This document shows positions 18,149-26,954 of a stretch of DNA of 64,000 nucleotides, piece after piece. The notes beneath the pieces were generated by a model that was not told the DNA's origin, did no database searches, and worked only from the letters and a program-made list of their open reading frames with translations. The stretch is taken from positions 5,394,501-5,458,500 of the forward strand of contig NZ_AP023247.1 of NCBI RefSeq assembly GCF_016756535.1, given 5' to 3'. The DNA is from Mesorhizobium sp. 131-2-1 (GTDB lineage Bacteria > Pseudomonadota > Alphaproteobacteria > Rhizobiales > Rhizobiaceae). Each line of letters opens with the position of its first letter. Position 1 is the stretch's first letter. Both the position numbers and the translations under genes were made by a program.

Positions 18149-18895
18149 ATGAGCACAGTCGGCAAGGCGGTTTCGCTGCTGGAGCTGTTTACGCTCGACG
18201 AACCGGAGATCGGCCTGTCAGAACTTGCCCGCAAGGCCGGCCTCGACAAGGCCACCGCCCGGCGGCTGCTGGTGGCGCTGGCCGCGCACCGGCTGATCGA
18301 GCAGGAACCGCAGAGCCGCCGCTACCGGCTGGGCGCCGGCCTGTCGCGGCTCGCCCGCATCCGCGACGCGCATTTCCCCTTCGTGCGCGTGGCGGCGCCG
18401 GTGCTGCGTGACCTTGCGCTCGAAACCGGCGAGACCGTGCATCTGTCGGAGTTCAGCGCCGGCGCGCTGCTCACCGTGCATGTCGAGCTGTCGGCGAAGG
18501 CCAACCGCGTCAATGTCGATGTCGGCCAGATCCTGCCGCTGCATGGCACGGCCTCCGGCATCGCCTTCCTCGCCGCCTCGCGACTGGAGGCGGTCGGCGC
18601 CTATCTCGAAAGGCCGTTGCAGGCCTTCACCGCGCATACGATGACGCAGCCGAGCGAGTTGGCAAAGGCAATCGCCCTTGCCGCGGCAAGCGGCTATTCG
18701 CGCAGCTCACAGGGCTATGAGGAAGGCGTGCACAGCATCGGCGTCGCGATCCCCGGCGCCGGCGGCCAGCCGATCGGCGCGCTGGCGATCGCCTCTCCCG
18801 TCTCGCGCGTCGACGACCAGGTCGCGGCCAGCCAGGGCACGGCGGCGATCAGTGCGGCGCGGCTGATCACGGCGCGGCTGACCGGCGAGACTTAA
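18149..18895 (+). CDS. IclR-family transcriptional regulator
   Basis: 248-residue regulator. The N-terminal winged helix-turn-helix (AVSLLELFTLDEPEIGLSEL, then DKATARRLLVALAAHRLIEQ) is followed by the IclR effector domain with LPLHGTASGIAFLA and GYSRSSQGYEEGVHSIGVAIP. It is closely similar along its length to the second IclR protein at 52597. It starts 160 nt from the divergent aminotransferase gene, its likely target. The ATG giving MSTVGKAV matches MGTVGKAV in the paralogue, which decides the start. Confidence 0.92.
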   Translation: MSTVGKAVSLLELFTLDEPEIGLSELARKAGLDKATARRLLVALAAHRLIEQEPQSRRYRLGAGLSRLARIRDAHFPFVRVAAPVLRDLALETGETVHLSEFSAGALLTVHVELSAKANRVNVDVGQILPLHGTASGIAFLAASRLEAVGAYLERPLQAFTAHTMTQPSELAKAIALAAASGYSRSSQGYEEGVHSIGVAIPGAGGQPIGALAIASPVSRVDDQVAASQGTAAISAARLITARLTGET

Positions 18896-19022
18896 GTCGC
18901 CCCTATCGAGGCCCTCAATGGGGCCTTGCGCCTCGAATGACCTCAGGCACCAGGGTGCCGGAGATCAAATCCTGGCTGCATCACACCTCCCCTCTCGTCT
19001 CTACCAACGGGAACGGCACTTT

Positions 19023-19091
19023 TGAACGTTGTTCATTTTTCTCTTGAACGCCGTTCATAATGTGCTATGGTGCGATCGTGAACATCGTTCA
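19023..19091. promoter_or_regulatory. three copies of a 13-bp palindromic operator
   Basis: TGAAC-N3-GTTCA occurs at 19023-19035, 19045-19057 and 19079-19091, all with perfect 5-bp arms, centres 22 and 34 bp apart. Copy 2 overlaps a possible -35 (TTGAAC, 19044-19049) and copy 3 lies just after a possible -10 (TATGGT, 19066-19071, 16-nt spacer). This is the layout of a repressor-controlled promoter reading toward the Aas-like gene at 19449. The size and symmetry suit a TetR-type repressor, but no such gene lies nearby. Confidence 0.75.
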
Positions 19092-19224
19092 TGGAGGAAA
19101 CGAGGCTGACTGGAATACGGCGCCGCGCTGGAAGTCGCACGGCCACCAGGCCTGGCCAATTGTATCCGGCCTGAAACAGGCGCGCGCCGACCCAAACTAA
19201 CCCTGAAACGAAAGGACCATATCG

Positions 19225-19356
19225 ATGATCGCCGACAGCCATGCCCGCAACTGTTCAAGCGCACGCACGACCCGGAGACCAATCGCCGACAGCAGATACG
19301 AGGCGCCAAGAACAAGAAGCAAATGGATTGGAATCAACCGCAGTAACGAAGTTTAA
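19225..19356 (+). CDS. possible 43-residue small ORF in the leader of the Aas-like gene
   Basis: A short frame starting MIADSHARNCSSARTT, rich in Arg and Ser, with AAAGGA eight bases upstream of the ATG. It lies between the triple operator and the acyltransferase gene, so it would be in the 5' leader of that transcript. No family is recognised. It could be a leader peptide, a remnant, or chance. The rest of 18896-19448 shows no other convincing gene. Confidence 0.25.
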   Translation: MIADSHARNCSSARTTRRPIADSRYEAPRTRSKWIGINRSNEV

Positions 19357-19448
19357 CCGGCTCACGCTAAAACGGGGCTCAAACCGCGCAAGCGACCGCT
19401 GATCGATCCGCTTGGATTGCTCGATGTCCTTGCCCAATGGAACTAGCC

Positions 19449-22400
19449 ATGAACACCCATCTGATGATGTCGCGGCGCTTCGCGCCTCTTTTCTGGACGC
19501 AGTTCCTCTCCGCATTCAACGACAATTTCCTGAAGAACACGCTGGTGTTCCTGATCCTTTTCACGCTGGCGGCTGACCGGGCGGAGTCCCTGGTGACGCT
19601 GGCTGGCGCCATCTTCATGGCCCCCTTCCTGCTTTTGTCCGCGCTTGGCGGCGAGATCGCCGACCGCTTCGACAAGGCTTTCGTGGCGCGTAGGCTGAAG
19701 TTCGTCGAGATCGGCGCGGCCCTGCTCGCCGTGGTCGGCATCGCGCTCTCGTCCATTCCGGTGCTGCTCACGGCGCTGTTCCTGTTCGGCGTCATTTCGG
19801 CGCTGTTCGGCCCGATCAAATACGGCATCCTGCCGGATCACCTCGAGCGCAAGGAACTGCCGCGCGCCAACGCCTGGATCGAGTCGGCCACCTTCGCCGC
19901 CATCCTCGGCGGCACGATCGTCGGCGGCGTCGTCTCGGCCGACGGCATCGGCGTCGTCGTGTTCGGCCCGATGATGATGATCCTGGCGATCGGCTGCTGG
20001 ATCGTCAGCCGCTACATCCCGGCAACCGGCTCGGCGGCGCCGAATCTCGTGATCGACAGGAACATCTTGCGCTCCACCTGGCGTCTGGTCAGCGAGCTGC
20101 GCACGAACCAGCGCATCTGGCGCGCGGCGCTGATGGCGTCGTGGTTCTGGCTGGTCGGAGCCATCGTCCTTTCCATCCTGCCCCCTCTGGTCAAGAATTC
20201 GCTCGGCGGCACAGAGATCGCCGTGACCGCCTATCTAGCCGTCTTCGCGGTTGCCGTCGCCGTCGGCTCGGCCATCGCGGCATGGATGTCGCAAGGGCGC
20301 ATGGTGCTGTTGCCAGCACCGGTCGGCACGGCGCTGATGGCCGTGTTCGGGCTGGACCTCGCCTGGAGCGTGTGGGGCCTGCATAGCTCGGTCCAGGCCC
20401 AGACGCTCAGCGCCTTCTTTGCCGGCCAGAACACCATCCGCGTCGCCATCGATCTCGCCGGCCTGGCGATTGCCGGCGCCTTCCTCGTGGTGCCAACCTT
20501 CGCGGCCGTGCAGGCCTGGGCGCCGGAGGATCGCCGGGCCCGCGTCGTTGCCGCGGTCAACGTCGTCAGTGCCGGCTTCATGACCGTCGGCGGCGGCCTC
20601 GTCGCCGCCATCCAGGGCGCCGGCGTCTCCATCGCCGGCGTGCTGGCCGGCCTTGCCGTGGTCAATGCCGTAGCCGCCTGGCTGATGCTGAGATACCTGC
20701 CGACGAATGCTTTCCGCGATTTCGTCTCCATCCTGTTCCGCGCCTTCCATCATCTGGAAGTCGAGGGGCTGGAGAACCTCAAGGCCGCCGGTCCGGCGCC
20801 GATCCTGGCGCTCAACCATGTCAGCTTCCTCGACGGTCCGCTGGCCCTGACGCTGACCGACGAGGAACCGGTCTTCGCCATCGATTACACGATCGCCCAG
20901 GCCTGGTGGATGAAGCCGTTCATGAAGCTCGCCCGGGCGCTGCCGCTCAATCCGGCCAAGCCGATGTCGACCCGGACGCTGATCAAGATCGTGCAGGGCG
21001 GCGATCCGCTGGTCATCTTCCCCGAAGGCCGTATCACTGTCACCGGAGGCCTGATGAAGGTCTATGACGGCGCCGCCATGGTGGCCGACAAGACCGGCTC
21101 GATGGTGGTGCCGGTGCGCATCGACGGGCTGGAGAAGAGCTACTTCTCGCGGCTGACGTCCCAGCACGTGCGTCGCCGCCTGTTCCCGAAGGTCAAGGTG
21201 ACCATCCTGGAGCCGGTGAAGCTCGCGGTTCCGCAGGAGCTCAAGGGCCGCAAGCGCCGTGCCGCGGCGGGCGCCGCCCTCTATCAAGTCATGTCGGATC
21301 TCGTCTTCCGCACCGAGGACATCGACAAGACCGTGCTTGAAAAGATCATCCAGACCGCGAACGAGCGCGGCATGGGAGAGCTCGCCGTGCAGGATCCGGT
21401 TACCGGCTCGCTCAGCTACGGCAAGCTGCTGACGGCCGCCGCTGTCCTCGGCGAGACGTTCGAGCACCTCTATGCCGGCCAGCAGACGATTGGCATCATG
21501 CTGCCCAACGCCAACGGCGCCTGCGCGACGCTGCTCGGCGTCATGTCGGCCGGCAAGGTGCCGGCGATGCTCAACTTCACCGCGGGCGCGGCGAACATCC
21601 TCTCCGCCTGCAAGGCCGCCGAGGTGCGCACGGTACTCACGTCCCGCGCGTTTGTGGAACAGGCCAAGCTCGGCGCGGTGGTCGAGGAAATCGGCCGCTC
21701 GGTGGAGATCGTCTGGCTCGACGATCTGCGGGCCGGCATCGGCCTCAAGGACAAGCTGCTCGGCCTGCTGCGCAAGAGCACGCCGCGCGTCGCCCGCAAG
21801 CCCGACGATGCGGCGGTGATCCTGTTCACCTCCGGTTCCGAAGGCACGCCCAAGGGCGTGGTGCTCACCCACCGCAACATCCTGGCCAATGCCGCCCAGG
21901 CCGCCTCGCGCATCGACTTCCACTCGGGCGACAAGGTGTTCAACGTCCTGCCGATCTTCCATTCCTTCGGCATGACGGCGGGCATGGTGCTGCCGCTGAT
22001 CTCGGGCGTGCCGGTCTACTTCTACCCCTCGCCGCTGCATTATCGCATCGTGCCGGAACTGGTCTACGCGTCGAACGCGACGATCATCTTCGGCACCGAT
22101 ACGTTCCTGTCGGGCTATGCGCGCACGGCGCATCCTTACGACTTCCGCTCGGTGCGCTACTGCTTTGCCGGCGCGGAGCCGGTCAAGGCCGCGACGCGCA
22201 TGACCTATATGGAGAAGTTCGGCCTGCGCATCCTCGAAGGCTACGGCGTGACCGAGGCAGCGCCGGTGATCTCCATCAACACGCCGATGTACAACAGGTC
22301 CGGCAGCGTCGGCAAAATCATGCCGGGCATGGAGTATCGCCTGGATCCGGTGCCTGGCGTCGACGATGGCGGACGGCTCTTCGTACGCGGGCCCAATGTC

Positions 22401-22853
22401 ATGTCGGGCTATCTGCGGGCCGAGAAGCCGGGCGTGCTCGAGCCGCTGGAAGACGGCTGGCATGACACCGGCGACGTCGTCACCGTCGACGAGGCGGGCT
22501 TCATCACCATCCGCGGCCGCGCCAAGCGCTTCGCCAAGATCGGCGGCGAGATGATCTCGCTGGCTGCCGTCGAGGCCCTTGCCGGCGAACTGTGGAAGGG
22601 ATCGCTGTCGGCCGTCGCCACCGTGCCGGATGCCCGCAAGGGCGAGAAGCTGATCCTCATCACCGAGGCCGCCAACGCCACACGCGCCGAATTCCTGGCC
22701 TTCGCCAAGGCCAACAGCGCCATGGATCTGATGGTGCCGGCCGAGGTGCGCGTCGTGCCGAAGGTGCCGGTGCTCGGTTCCGGCAAGCTCGACTTCGCTG
22801 GCGTGACGAAAATGGTGCGCGGCGAGGAAGAGCTCAAGGTCAAGGCGGCCTGA
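19449..22853 (+). CDS. aas: acyl-[ACP]-phospholipid O-acyltransferase, MFS/PlsC/AMP-ligase fusion
   Basis: 1134-residue three-part protein. Residues 1 to about 420 form an LplT-like MFS transporter (FWTQFLSAFNDNFLKN at the start, many membrane segments). About 440-640 is a PlsC acyltransferase with NHVSFLDG (HX4D) and FPEGRIT. The rest is an AMP-forming acyl-ACP synthetase with ILFTSGSEGTPKGV, EGYGVTEAAP and the C-terminal lysine region GSGKLDF. It should take up lysophospholipids and re-acylate them in the inner membrane. An ATG 12 nt earlier is in frame, but neither start has a strong ribosome site. Triple palindromes lie 360-425 nt upstream. Confidence 0.88.
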   Translation: MNTHLMMSRRFAPLFWTQFLSAFNDNFLKNTLVFLILFTLAADRAESLVTLAGAIFMAPFLLLSALGGEIADRFDKAFVARRLKFVEIGAALLAVVGIALSSIPVLLTALFLFGVISALFGPIKYGILPDHLERKELPRANAWIESATFAAILGGTIVGGVVSADGIGVVVFGPMMMILAIGCWIVSRYIPATGSAAPNLVIDRNILRSTWRLVSELRTNQRIWRAALMASWFWLVGAIVLSILPPLVKNSLGGTEIAVTAYLAVFAVAVAVGSAIAAWMSQGRMVLLPAPVGTALMAVFGLDLAWSVWGLHSSVQAQTLSAFFAGQNTIRVAIDLAGLAIAGAFLVVPTFAAVQAWAPEDRRARVVAAVNVVSAGFMTVGGGLVAAIQGAGVSIAGVLAGLAVVNAVAAWLMLRYLPTNAFRDFVSILFRAFHHLEVEGLENLKAAGPAPILALNHVSFLDGPLALTLTDEEPVFAIDYTIAQAWWMKPFMKLARALPLNPAKPMSTRTLIKIVQGGDPLVIFPEGRITVTGGLMKVYDGAAMVADKTGSMVVPVRIDGLEKSYFSRLTSQHVRRRLFPKVKVTILEPVKLAVPQELKGRKRRAAAGAALYQVMSDLVFRTEDIDKTVLEKIIQTANERGMGELAVQDPVTGSLSYGKLLTAAAVLGETFEHLYAGQQTIGIMLPNANGACATLLGVMSAGKVPAMLNFTAGAANILSACKAAEVRTVLTSRAFVEQAKLGAVVEEIGRSVEIVWLDDLRAGIGLKDKLLGLLRKSTPRVARKPDDAAVILFTSGSEGTPKGVVLTHRNILANAAQAASRIDFHSGDKVFNVLPIFHSFGMTAGMVLPLISGVPVYFYPSPLHYRIVPELVYASNATIIFGTDTFLSGYARTAHPYDFRSVRYCFAGAEPVKAATRMTYMEKFGLRILEGYGVTEAAPVISINTPMYNRSGSVGKIMPGMEYRLDPVPGVDDGGRLFVRGPNVMSGYLRAEKPGVLEPLEDGWHDTGDVVTVDEAGFITIRGRAKRFAKIGGEMISLAAVEALAGELWKGSLSAVATVPDARKGEKLILITEAANATRAEFLAFAKANSAMDLMVPAEVRVVPKVPVLGSGKLDFAGVTKMVRGEEELKVKAA

Positions 22854-22867
22854 CGCGGATACGCGAA

Positions 22868-22892
22868 CGGGCCGGCGCAAAACGCCGGCCCG
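22868..22892 (+). terminator. GC-rich stem-loop after the Aas-like gene
   Basis: Perfect 10-bp arms CGGGCCGGCG (22868-22877) and CGCCGGCCCG (22883-22892) with loop CAAAA, 15 nt after the stop. No U-run follows, so intrinsic termination would be weak. A 3'-end stabilising or Rho-assisted role is also possible. Confidence 0.6.
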
Positions 22893-23013
22893 CCAAGGCT
22901 TCCGCCAGCGACCCAGGCCGCGCCGCTTTTCGCTAAGCAGCGTGAGCTCGGCCGTCCCGACATTGCATTTCTTTCATTTGCGCGAGTCGACGGGCAAGGC
23001 GTCGCGCTTCGGA

Positions 23014-24012
23014 CTAGCTTGCCCCTCCGCGCCTGAAGATTTTCTGCAGCACCAGCTTCAGCCTCTTGAATTCGTAGCGGCGCCGCAATTTGGCCAGGGC
23101 CGCCCGGTGAGCGGCGTCGATTTCGGGCAGCGAGTCCTGCGCCGTCGCCTGGGGCAGCGCGAGCAGCGCGTCGGCGTGGAGGTCGGCGAAAGGCTGCGGG
23201 TCGTAGGTGGCGAACGGCGTCGGCGGATCGCTGAGCACGGTCGGATTGCTGTTGATCTCGAACACCGTGAGCTTGCCGTCCGTCAGCGTGTAGTCGACGC
23301 GCCCGTACTGCATGCGGGCCTTTTCGAAGACCTGCATCAACTGCCCGGCATGCGGGTTCTCGGCGATGTAGGCCCTGATCTCGTCGACATGCGCCGGCAG
23401 GAGCTCCTGGTTCGAATTCTTGACGAACCACGATTTCGACATCGCAATATGCTGGGCGTAGGTCTTATCGCCGACCCGATAGGCGGCGAATTTCCGGTAG
23501 TATCCATCCGGCCATGGCGTGCCGGTCATCTCCACCACGATCGGCCGGGCCAGCCTGCGACCGTCCGGCCGGGCGAGTGCCGCGTCCAGCGCCGGCCGGT
23601 CGCGCAAAAGCGGCGGCTCCTCATAGAGCGCGCCCACCTCGTCGCGGATGAAGACGGGATAGCGGACCGTGTCATTGAGCTGGTCCGGCCTGAATGCGCG
23701 GAAATAATTGCCACCATCGTCGCGCAGCACGCGCAGCAGATCGAAGCGCTGCAGGCTGGCGGTCGGGTGGTTGAGCTGCGTCAAGCCCGTCTGCCGCGCC
23801 AGCTCGGCGCTCAGGTCGGCTGCCCGCTTCAGCTCCTCGGCGCTCAGCCGGTCCATGTCCGACCAGATCACCACACCAGCGCGGACGCCGCGCAGCAATC
23901 CGGCATCCTCATAGCGAACCAGTCGGAACGATGCTTGCAGATCTGTGCGGTGATAGAGAAGCACAACCGCATGGGTATAGGCGTGCTTTCTATGCGTAAC
24001 GTAGAATATCAA
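23014..24012 (-). CDS. ATP-grasp-like protein of unknown function
   Basis: 332-residue protein. N-terminus MIFYVTHRKHAYTHAVVLLY is read from a TTG at 24012 preceded by a GGGGGACG stretch. The C-terminal half has RVDYTLTDGKLTVFEINSNPTV, matching the metal- and ATP-binding end of ATP-grasp ligases. A Lys/Arg-rich tail follows (RRRYEFKRLKLVLQKIFRR). It is divergent from the GNAT-P450 pair with 104 nt between. It could join a carboxylate to an amine; the substrate is unknown. The ATP-grasp call rests on the FEINSNP motif and overall layout. Confidence 0.65.
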   Translation of the reverse strand: MIFYVTHRKHAYTHAVVLLYHRTDLQASFRLVRYEDAGLLRGVRAGVVIWSDMDRLSAEELKRAADLSAELARQTGLTQLNHPTASLQRFDLLRVLRDDGGNYFRAFRPDQLNDTVRYPVFIRDEVGALYEEPPLLRDRPALDAALARPDGRRLARPIVVEMTGTPWPDGYYRKFAAYRVGDKTYAQHIAMSKSWFVKNSNQELLPAHVDEIRAYIAENPHAGQLMQVFEKARMQYGRVDYTLTDGKLTVFEINSNPTVLSDPPTPFATYDPQPFADLHADALLALPQATAQDSLPEIDAAHRAALAKLRRRYEFKRLKLVLQKIFRRGGAS

Positions 24013-24116
24013 GTGATCGCGTCCCCCAATCCGCAGAATTGCAAACGGCGGTCTTGTTGACTAGCAAAAAGCTGCGACGCGCCCTATAGCGCGGGGGCAA
24101 GCCGGGTGGCCGAGAG

Positions 24117-24785
24117 ATGAACGTCGAGAGCAATGCGCTTCCAATCCGGAAGTTGGACGCGGACGACATGCCGCTGCTGATGGAGCTTGAAGCTGCGGCC
24201 TGGGCCGGCCCGCTGCAGGCCAGCGAGGCGACCATCCGCCGCCGGCTGGCGCTTGGCCACACCATGCTGGGGGCGATCGACGGTGACCTGCTTGCCGGCA
24301 CGCTCTGCTTCACCGAAACCAGCCAGGACCCGCTGGTGCGGGCCGACTTTCCCGCGGATTTCGATGCCTTTGCGTCGCTGCCGCGCAGCGAGCCGGTGCA
24401 CTCGCTGTATGCCTACAATCTCTGCGTCCGCCCCAGCCACCGTGGTGGCAACACGGCGATCCGGCTGCTGAAGGAAATGGAGCGCCATGGCCGCCGCCTC
24501 GGCGCCCGCTGGCTGATCGGCGACGGCCGCTGCTCGGCCTATGCCGGTTCATCCGGCGACGACGACGACCAGGTCAGGGCCGACCCGCAGTTTCGCGCCA
24601 CCATCGACCGCTGGAACGAGACCGGCATACGCCCGCCGCTGGAAGAGATCATCCGCGATCCGCTGCTGCGTCTGCACTACCGGGTCTACGACTGCGAATT
24701 CCTCTACGTGATGCCGGATTTCTTCCCGCAGGACGCCGCGTCCGGTGGTTTCCGGGTCATCTCGGCCAAGGATCTCAGGAAATGA
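24117..24785 (+). CDS. GNAT-family N-acyltransferase
   Basis: 222-residue acetyltransferase-like protein. The core acyl-CoA site is YNLCVRPSHRGGNTAIRLLKEM (V/R-x-x-x-x-RGG-x type), preceded by the beta strands of the fold. An Asp-rich loop, AYAGSSGDDDDQVRAD, follows the core. The stop lies one base before the P450 ATG, so the two are one transcript. It is probably soluble. The substrate is unknown; the P450 and ATP-grasp neighbours suggest a small-molecule pathway. Confidence 0.8.
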   Translation: MNVESNALPIRKLDADDMPLLMELEAAAWAGPLQASEATIRRRLALGHTMLGAIDGDLLAGTLCFTETSQDPLVRADFPADFDAFASLPRSEPVHSLYAYNLCVRPSHRGGNTAIRLLKEMERHGRRLGARWLIGDGRCSAYAGSSGDDDDQVRADPQFRATIDRWNETGIRPPLEEIIRDPLLRLHYRVYDCEFLYVMPDFFPQDAASGGFRVISAKDLRK

Positions 24786-24786
24786 T

Positions 24787-26007
24787 ATGCGAGCCGGCCG
24801 CGGCATGACGGCTCCGTTCTTCGACCCATTCGCGCTAGGCGACGACCCGTTCGCGCATTTTGCCCGGATGCGCGCTTCGGGCGGCATCGCGCGCGGCGCG
24901 GCGCCCTATCCAGAGCTTGCCGACGCGCATTACGTCTTCAGCCATGAGCTGGTGTCTCGCGTTCTGAAACATCCCGCCCTGCTGCAGGCGCCGCCCGGCA
25001 GGTATGAGGAGGTCCGCCGCAAGCTTGTCGATCAGGCGCCGATGGCGCTGCTCAGCCGATCGGTGCTGCTCGCCGATCCGCCGCAGCATGGCGAGCTGCG
25101 CCGGCCGGTCGCGGGCTTCCTCTCCAGATCCAGCACCGAGACGCTGACAGAGGGCCTGCGAACGCTGAGCCGCGAGCTGGTCGAGGGGGCGCTGGCGGAC
25201 GGCCGCATCGACGCCGTCGCCGGGCTCGCCGTGCCGGTCTCCTTCTGGCTGCTGCAGGAAATCCTCGGCACCGAGATCGAGGATCCGTGGGCGTTGAAAT
25301 CGGTGACCCGTCGCATGGCCGGCGCGTTCGACCTGCGAAAGGACCAGCCGTCGCCAGCCAGCGCCGAGGCCTATGGCGAATGCCGGGCCTTTGTCGAGGA
25401 GCGGCTGGCGCAACAAGCCTTCCGGCCGGGCGGAATGGTCGCCCGCATGGTGCGGGAAGTCGCCGAAGGCCGCTGGTCGCGCGAAGACATGGTGGCCAAT
25501 GTCGTGTTCATACTGTTTGCCGGACAGGAGACCGTCGTCGACGCTTTCGGCAACGCCATGGTCGCGCTGCACCACTTTCCAGAACAGCGCGCCCTGATCG
25601 AGCGCCGGGTCGTCGACTGGAGCAGCGCCGCCGCCGAACTGCTGCGCTATGGCGCCTCCGTGCAATACGCGGTTGCGCGCATTGCGGCCGAAGACATCGA
25701 GCTCGGCAACGTCGGGATCGCGAACGGCGAGGCGGTGGTAGCGGTGCTGGGCAGCGGCAACCGCGACGATGCGGTCTTCGCGGACGGTGACCGGCTGGAC
25801 CTGACGCGCTCGCCGGCCTTGTCGTTGACCTTCGGCACCGGCCTGCATGTCTGCCTCGGCCAGCATGTCGCCCGCATCGAGATCGCGGCGATGCTCGAGG
25901 CGCTGTTCACCCGTGCCCCCGGCTGGCGGCTTGATGCCGCCGGCGCCAGGCGCCGCCCGTCGCTGTCGTTCCACGGGATGAGCACCGCGCCGCTTATCCT
26001 CGCTTAG
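24787..26007 (+). CDS. cytochrome P450
   Basis: 406-residue soluble bacterial P450. The heme-ligand motif is FGTGLHVCLGQHVAR, with the cysteine near residue 357. The I-helix oxygen-activation motif is FILFAGQETVVD. The ERR-triad E-x-x-R appears as AAELLRYG, so the first Glu pairs with an Arg as AELLR. The ATG at 24787 has AGGA about seven bases upstream; a second ATG 18 nt later lacks one. No ferredoxin or reductase gene is adjacent, so electron partners must be encoded elsewhere. Confidence 0.93.
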   Translation: MRAGRGMTAPFFDPFALGDDPFAHFARMRASGGIARGAAPYPELADAHYVFSHELVSRVLKHPALLQAPPGRYEEVRRKLVDQAPMALLSRSVLLADPPQHGELRRPVAGFLSRSSTETLTEGLRTLSRELVEGALADGRIDAVAGLAVPVSFWLLQEILGTEIEDPWALKSVTRRMAGAFDLRKDQPSPASAEAYGECRAFVEERLAQQAFRPGGMVARMVREVAEGRWSREDMVANVVFILFAGQETVVDAFGNAMVALHHFPEQRALIERRVVDWSSAAAELLRYGASVQYAVARIAAEDIELGNVGIANGEAVVAVLGSGNRDDAVFADGDRLDLTRSPALSLTFGTGLHVCLGQHVARIEIAAMLEALFTRAPGWRLDAAGARRRPSLSFHGMSTAPLILA

Positions 26008-26029
26008 AAGGATCACGCGCCAGGCAACC

Positions 26030-26944
26030 TCAGTCAAGCCGTTGGAAAAGCGGCCGCGTCTGGTCGAGGATCGCCGGATCGAGCGACCTGACTATCTCCG
26101 CGACCTTGGCCCGCAGGACCTCGATCGCCGCATCGTCGAGCGGATCGAGAATGTCATTCTGATCCCTCGTCGCGATATACTCATCCAGGGAGGGCGCCTC
26201 GCTCGCCGGCGTGAAGCCTCCTCCGCGGGCATGCTTATTCAACAATTCCTGCCGCGACTTCACCGCATAGTGGCGAATCCAGCCGACTTTCCATTCCATC
26301 GGCATGGCGGCCGGATGCCTGTCGAGGGTCATGCCGTCGACCAGCGTCCTGCGCTGCCCGATCGGGAAGCCATGCGGATGTGCCATGAACTCCTTCGGGT
26401 TCCGCACCGCCTTCGGCAGGCATGACGCCACGCGCGCAAACGCCTTCTTCCAGCGCGCCGTCGAGGCATCATGCCTGCCGCGTCTCGGAAACCGCACGGT
26501 GACGAGCTCGTCGTCATAGGCCTCTCTGCCGTCGCTGCCGAAGTTCGCCCAGCGGAAGGCGACGCTGCGCACGCCGCGCCGGCTGAGCAGCGAGCGGACC
26601 AGCTCGGCTCCGCTCCAGGGCGGTCCGTCGAGCGGCTCGAGAAATTCGTCGGCGTCCAGGAAGCCGAGATAGCGATAGCCCTGGAGCAGCGCCCGCCAAT
26701 AGAGGTGCGAATAGGCCCGCCGCTGCGGCTGCTGCGGATCGTGCCGCCAATCGACCAGCTGGATCCAGCCGGCGTCGCGCAACGCCGAAAGCACCGCCGT
26801 CTGCGGCCCGGCGACGCAATTGTCGGCGATCATCAGATCGAAACCATGCAGCTTGTGCCACGCGGTCCACTCGATCACATAGGGCTGCTCCAGCTTCATG
26901 ATCGCACAGATCACGGGCCTGTCGACGGAAAGTGGAAATCTCAT
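26030..26944 (-). CDS. glycosyltransferase family 2-like protein
   Basis: 304-residue glycosyltransferase. CAIMKLEQPYVIEWTAWHKLHG at the N-terminus and the acid motif YLGFLDADEFLEP (DxD) indicate a GT-A fold of the GT2/GT92 kind that transfers sugar from a nucleotide sugar. RHYAVKSRQELLNKHARGG later is typical of this subgroup. No membrane segment is seen. It starts 10 nt after the stop of the GT11-like gene, so the two form an operon, probably for a surface polysaccharide. Confidence 0.85.
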   Translation of the reverse strand: MRFPLSVDRPVICAIMKLEQPYVIEWTAWHKLHGFDLMIADNCVAGPQTAVLSALRDAGWIQLVDWRHDPQQPQRRAYSHLYWRALLQGYRYLGFLDADEFLEPLDGPPWSGAELVRSLLSRRGVRSVAFRWANFGSDGREAYDDELVTVRFPRRGRHDASTARWKKAFARVASCLPKAVRNPKEFMAHPHGFPIGQRRTLVDGMTLDRHPAAMPMEWKVGWIRHYAVKSRQELLNKHARGGGFTPASEAPSLDEYIATRDQNDILDPLDDAAIEVLRAKVAEIVRSLDPAILDQTRPLFQRLD

Positions 26945-26954
26945 CGCAACTCTT

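Noticed and set aside
19090..19173. 27-residue frame starting inside the third palindrome
   Set aside because: GGAGG follows rather than precedes the ATG, and the peptide is Arg-rich noise.
20235..22880. 881-residue minus-strand open frame opposite the Aas-like gene
   Set aside because: Rich in Arg, His, Gly and Asp with no domain; it mirrors the third-position GC of the real gene on the plus strand.
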